9,234 nucleotides of DNA from an uncultured Bacteroidales bacterium (lineage in GTDB: Bacteria; Bacteroidota; Bacteroidia; Bacteroidales; UBA932). The stretch's first letter is position 1. Each line of letters opens with the position of its first letter. A program made the translations under genes and the position numbers. The notes beneath the pieces were generated by a model. That model searched no databases, was not told where the DNA came from, and saw only the letters and a program-made list of their open reading frames with translations. The stretch is from the NCBI GenBank assembly GCA_902461985.1, contig CABQAB010000064.1, forward strand, positions 1-9,234. Direction: 5' to 3'. This document shows, in pieces, positions 6,857 to 9,234 of the stretch.

Positions 6857-8197
6857 ATGGCTTCACTGAAAGAAAAAATCGGATACGCCCTTGGAGACGC
6901 AGCTGCCGGCGGCATTACCTGGAAAGTGATGAGCATCGCCTTCCCTCTGTTTTTCACCAACATTTTCGGACTTACGGTCGCAGACACTGCAACGCTCATG
7001 CTTGTCGCGAGACTGTTCGACGTGGTTACAGACCCCGTGATGGGAAGCATAGCCGACCGCACCCGCAGCCGCTGGGGCACATACCGCCCGTGGCTCATAT
7101 TCGGAGCGGTTCCTCTCGGACTCGTATTCGCGCTGCTGCTGTTCACCCCCGACTTCGGACCGGTGGGGAAACGCATCTGGGCATATTCCCTCTATCTTCT
7201 CATGATGGCTGTCTACACGGCCGTCAATGTCCCTTACGGCTCGCTTCTCGGAGTGATGACCGACGATGACAACGAAAAGAACCAGTTTTCGTCATTCCGC
7301 ATGGTGGGGGCATACGCAATGGGCTTCATAACCCTGCTTTCGTTCCCGTATCTCCAGAAACTTGTCGGCGGCACTCCCGCGCACCAGTACGCAGTCCTCG
7401 GCGCGGTTCTCGGAGGCATTGCAGCCCTGATGACACTTGCCTGCGGACTGCTTACCAAAGAAAGGCTCAAACCCGTACGAGCGGAAAAGTTCTCCCTGAA
7501 ACCTTTCGCCGACCTGTTCAGGAACAAGCCGTGGATTTACCTGACCCTCGTCGGGATATGCAGCAATTTCTTCAACGGATTCCGCTATGCCGTAGCAGGC
7601 TATATGATTACCTACTGTCTCGGCGGAGACGTCACTGTCGGAAGGCTTATCATCAACTACACGGTATTCATGACTTTCGGAGAAGTGACATGCATGATTT
7701 TCGGCGGACTCTCGCCGGCTTTCGCCAAGTGGGCAGGCTCAAAATCCAAGGCCTTTTCAATAGCCACAATCATCTGCATAGTGACTTCCGTGGCATTTTT
7801 CTTCATCCCCATGGATGCTTCATTCATCTGGCTGATGATTGTCTGCGTAATACTCACCTCTATCGGAATCGGACTCTATTCTCCGCTGATGTGGAGCATG
7901 TACGCTGACGTCGCCGACTATGCAACGGATAAAAACGGAGTATCTTCGACCGGCCTGATATTTTCTTCCGGCACGATGGCCCAGAAATTGGGAAGCGCAA
8001 TCTCCGGAGCACTCGTGGCTCTGCTTTTGGGAATCGCCGGGTTCGTGTCCGGTACTGACGTCAACGGAGAGACGGTCATCACCATCACGAACGAAGAGTC
8101 CGTCCGCAATATGATATGGGCGCTGTTCTCTCTCATCCCTGCAGTCATTGCCACAATAATGCTGGTTCTTGTCAAACTTTATCCGATTAAAAAGTAA
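6857..8197 (+). CDS. GPH-family (MelB-like) sugar:cation symporter
   Basis: Twelve-helix inner-membrane transporter of the major facilitator superfamily, glycoside-pentoside-hexuronide branch, importing a sugar or glycoside with Na+ or H+. The family signature lies at residues 52-80: R52-LF-D55-VVT-D59-P-MGSIADRTRSRWGTYRPW. R52, D55 and D59 fall at the same numbers as the cation-site residues of E. coli MelB. NVPYGSLLGVMTDD, in the fourth/fifth helix region, is a second family mark. The 446-residue length is normal. The ATG at 6857 follows a candidate -7 element. A Fur-family gene starts 39 bases after its stop with no obvious terminator between. No glycosidase or sugar-catabolic gene is adjacent, so the substrate (xyloside, glucuronide, melibiose-like or other) cannot be assigned. 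Confidence 0.93.
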   Translation: MASLKEKIGYALGDAAAGGITWKVMSIAFPLFFTNIFGLTVADTATLMLVARLFDVVTDPVMGSIADRTRSRWGTYRPWLIFGAVPLGLVFALLLFTPDFGPVGKRIWAYSLYLLMMAVYTAVNVPYGSLLGVMTDDDNEKNQFSSFRMVGAYAMGFITLLSFPYLQKLVGGTPAHQYAVLGAVLGGIAALMTLACGLLTKERLKPVRAEKFSLKPFADLFRNKPWIYLTLVGICSNFFNGFRYAVAGYMITYCLGGDVTVGRLIINYTVFMTFGEVTCMIFGGLSPAFAKWAGSKSKAFSIATIICIVTSVAFFFIPMDASFIWLMIVCVILTSIGIGLYSPLMWSMYADVADYATDKNGVSSTGLIFSSGTMAQKLGSAISGALVALLLGIAGFVSGTDVNGETVITITNEESVRNMIWALFSLIPAVIATIMLVLVKLYPIKK

Positions 8198-8236
8198 AAC
8201 CTGACAGTACAGCACATCTATAAGAAACTGCTTTCA

Positions 8237-8662
8237 ATGGATGAAGAGAAAACACTGCTCGAACATGGCGTGAAACCCACCGCCGCAAGGCTTATGATAC
8301 TGCGCACGATGCTGCGCGGCGGAAGGCCTCTTTCCATGTCGGAAATAGGCGATGCCCTTGAGACCGTTGACAAGTCGGTCATTTCACGCACACTGTCACT
8401 TTTCCGCAACAGTCACCTCGTCCATGTCATCGAAGACGGCTCCGAGAGTCTCCGCTATGAGGTCTGCCACAGCACTCGCGGGGACGCCGACGACGACGCC
8501 CACATCCATTTTCACTGCGAAAAATGCGGCCGTACATTCTGCCTTGAGAATATAGCCATTCCCAAAGTCTCCCTCCCGGAGGGCTTTGAGGCACATTTCA
8601 CGAACTGTGTCATCAAAGGTCTATGTCCGGACTGCGGCGGAGACCGTGTAGAATCTGTATGA
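8237..8662 (+). CDS. Fur-family metal-responsive transcriptional repressor
   Basis: Small dimeric DNA-binding repressor of the Fur superfamily (141 residues, normal length). The N-terminal winged helix spans about 10-76 and includes GVKPTAARLMILRTML, then SMSEIGDALETVDKSVISRTLSLFRNSHLV as recognition region. The dimerisation/metal half has the HIHFHCEKCGRTFCLEN block (H89, H91, H93, C94, C97, C102) and a closing CPDC (C130, C133). The two CxxC pairs form the structural zinc site of the family. The HxHFHCxxCG form is shared by Fur and Zur branches, so the regulatory metal (Fe, Zn, Mn, or peroxide sensing) cannot be fixed. The ATG at 8237 is the only good start. The stop overlaps the alkyltransferase start by ATGA, indicating coupled translation. 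No Fur-box-like palindrome was seen in the upstream intergenic region. Confidence 0.93.
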   Translation: MDEEKTLLEHGVKPTAARLMILRTMLRGGRPLSMSEIGDALETVDKSVISRTLSLFRNSHLVHVIEDGSESLRYEVCHSTRGDADDDAHIHFHCEKCGRTFCLENIAIPKVSLPEGFEAHFTNCVIKGLCPDCGGDRVESV

Positions 8663-9198
8663 AAATTATGAACGGGAAAAACATCATCCGGGTAAAACGT
8701 TATGAATCGCCATGCGGCGTATTGATGCTCGGCTCATTCGGCGACAAACTATGCCTGTGCGACTGGCAGGTGGAGAAACACCGCGACCATGTGGACAGGC
8801 GGCTGAAAAGAATACTGAACGCCGAGTTCAAGGAGGAAACTTCGGAAGTAATCGAGAAAGCGGCGATGCAGCTTGATGAGTTTTTTGCCGGGAAACGCAG
8901 GGAGTTCGATGTGCCGCTGCTGTTCGCCGGTACTGACTTTCAGAAAACGGTATGGAAAGAATTGCTTAAAATTCCTTTCGGCCAAACGATTTCTTACGGA
9001 GAAATGGCCCGGAGAATCGGTATGCCCAAGGCTGTCCGTGCAGTAGCCAATGCTAACGGCGCAAATTCGATGTCCATTTTCGCTCCATGCCATCGTGTCA
9101 TAGGCAGCGACCATTCGCTGACGGGCTACGGCGGCGGACTGGATGCAAAACTGACACTATTGAAGTTGGAAGGATTCGTAGACCCCCTGTCTGCCTGA
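8659..9198 (+). CDS. ogt: Methylated-DNA--protein-cysteine methyltransferase (O6-alkylguanine repair)
   Basis: Suicide DNA-repair protein that transfers the alkyl group from O6-alkylguanine to its own cysteine. The start at 8659 is inside the ATGA overlap with the Fur-family gene and gives 179 residues, normal for Ogt. The frame extends to an earlier ATG at 8623, but that would add twelve residues deep inside the upstream gene. Numbering from 8659: an N-terminal domain (1-90), then FQKTVWKELLKIPFGQTISYGEMARRIG (94-121) with the DNA-binding Tyr113; the arginine finger R127 in the recognition helix MPKAVRAVANANG; the active-site PCHRV with C144; and the closing GYGGGLDAKLTLLKLEG. The usual GxNP before the active site reads GANSM here, so the Pro is lost. 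It is the last gene of the plus-strand cluster. The symbol ogt is given by family, and an Ada C-terminal-type paralogue is equally possible. Confidence 0.92.
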   Translation: MKIMNGKNIIRVKRYESPCGVLMLGSFGDKLCLCDWQVEKHRDHVDRRLKRILNAEFKEETSEVIEKAAMQLDEFFAGKRREFDVPLLFAGTDFQKTVWKELLKIPFGQTISYGEMARRIGMPKAVRAVANANGANSMSIFAPCHRVIGSDHSLTGYGGGLDAKLTLLKLEGFVDPLSA

Positions 9199-9220
9199 CG
9201 TCAGACATCCCCTCGGGGGA
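9195..9220 (+). other. Palindrome and small hairpin after the alkyltransferase stop
   Basis: The ten-base perfect palindrome CTGACGTCAG (9195-9204) contains the stop codon. Four bases later TCCCC (9208-9212) pairs with GGGGA (9216-9220) around a TCG loop. There is no following T run before the window ends, so an intrinsic terminator cannot be confirmed. The last 14 bases are purine-rich and uninformative. Confidence 0.3.
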
Positions 9221-9234
9221 GCGGAGGTCGAGGG

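Noticed and set aside
8749..9114. 121-codon minus-strand frame opposite the alkyltransferase
   Set aside because: It is the mirror of a gene with PCHRV and the recognition helix intact, and its product shows no family features.
1..9234. CRISPR arrays, tRNA/rRNA genes, insertion sequences, integrases, phage or defence modules
   Set aside because: Looked for on both strands. No spaced direct repeats of CRISPR type, no transposase or integrase motifs and no tRNA-like cloverleaf were seen.

Overview
The window looks like chromosomal DNA from a Bacteroidota (Bacteroidales-type) bacterium. The base composition is moderate, near half G+C by eye. Starts are not preceded by clear Shine-Dalgarno sequences. 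The best promoter has the phylum's TTTG / TAnnTTTG form. The gene set fits too: a subclass A2-type class A beta-lactamase, an S1/P1 nuclease, a Na/Pi transporter with a PhoU-like tail, and a GPH sugar symporter. An Alistipes-like or related gut lineage is plausible, but the genus cannot be settled from this sequence.

Layout. (1) Bases 1-1056, plus strand: the 3' part of a glycosyltransferase resembling family GT80 (bacterial sialyltransferase fold), cut off by the left edge. (2) Bases 1078-5296, minus strand: a tight four-gene cluster. In transcription order it holds an unrecognised two-helix membrane protein, a CaCA-family Ca2+/cation antiporter, a Na+/phosphate cotransporter-family protein with a PhoU-like domain, and a class A beta-lactamase whose ATG overlaps the transporter's stop (ATGA). 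(3) Bases 5370-5741, minus strand: a doubtful small exported protein with a GTG start. (4) Bases 5813-6613, minus strand: an exported S1/P1-type zinc nuclease with all nine expected zinc ligands, preceded by a textbook Bacteroidota promoter. (5) Bases 6614-6856: a divergent intergenic region. (6) Bases 6857-9198, plus strand: a GPH-family sugar:cation symporter, a Fur-family repressor and an O6-alkylguanine-DNA alkyltransferase. The last two overlap by ATGA. The final 36 bases are non-coding and hold a small palindrome and hairpin.

How the genes may work together. The minus-strand cluster is mainly about ions (Ca2+ and phosphate). A 5'-nucleotide-releasing nuclease lies just upstream and a beta-lactamase is coupled at the end. 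The plus-strand cluster joins sugar import, metal-responsive repression and DNA alkylation repair. These functional links are inferred from spacing only. I see no CRISPR array, tRNA, rRNA, insertion sequence or phage module. No clearly new system stands out. The most unusual items are the GT80-like enzyme with altered motifs, the beta-lactamase in a transporter operon, and an in-frame 12-bp tandem repeat inside the antiporter gene.
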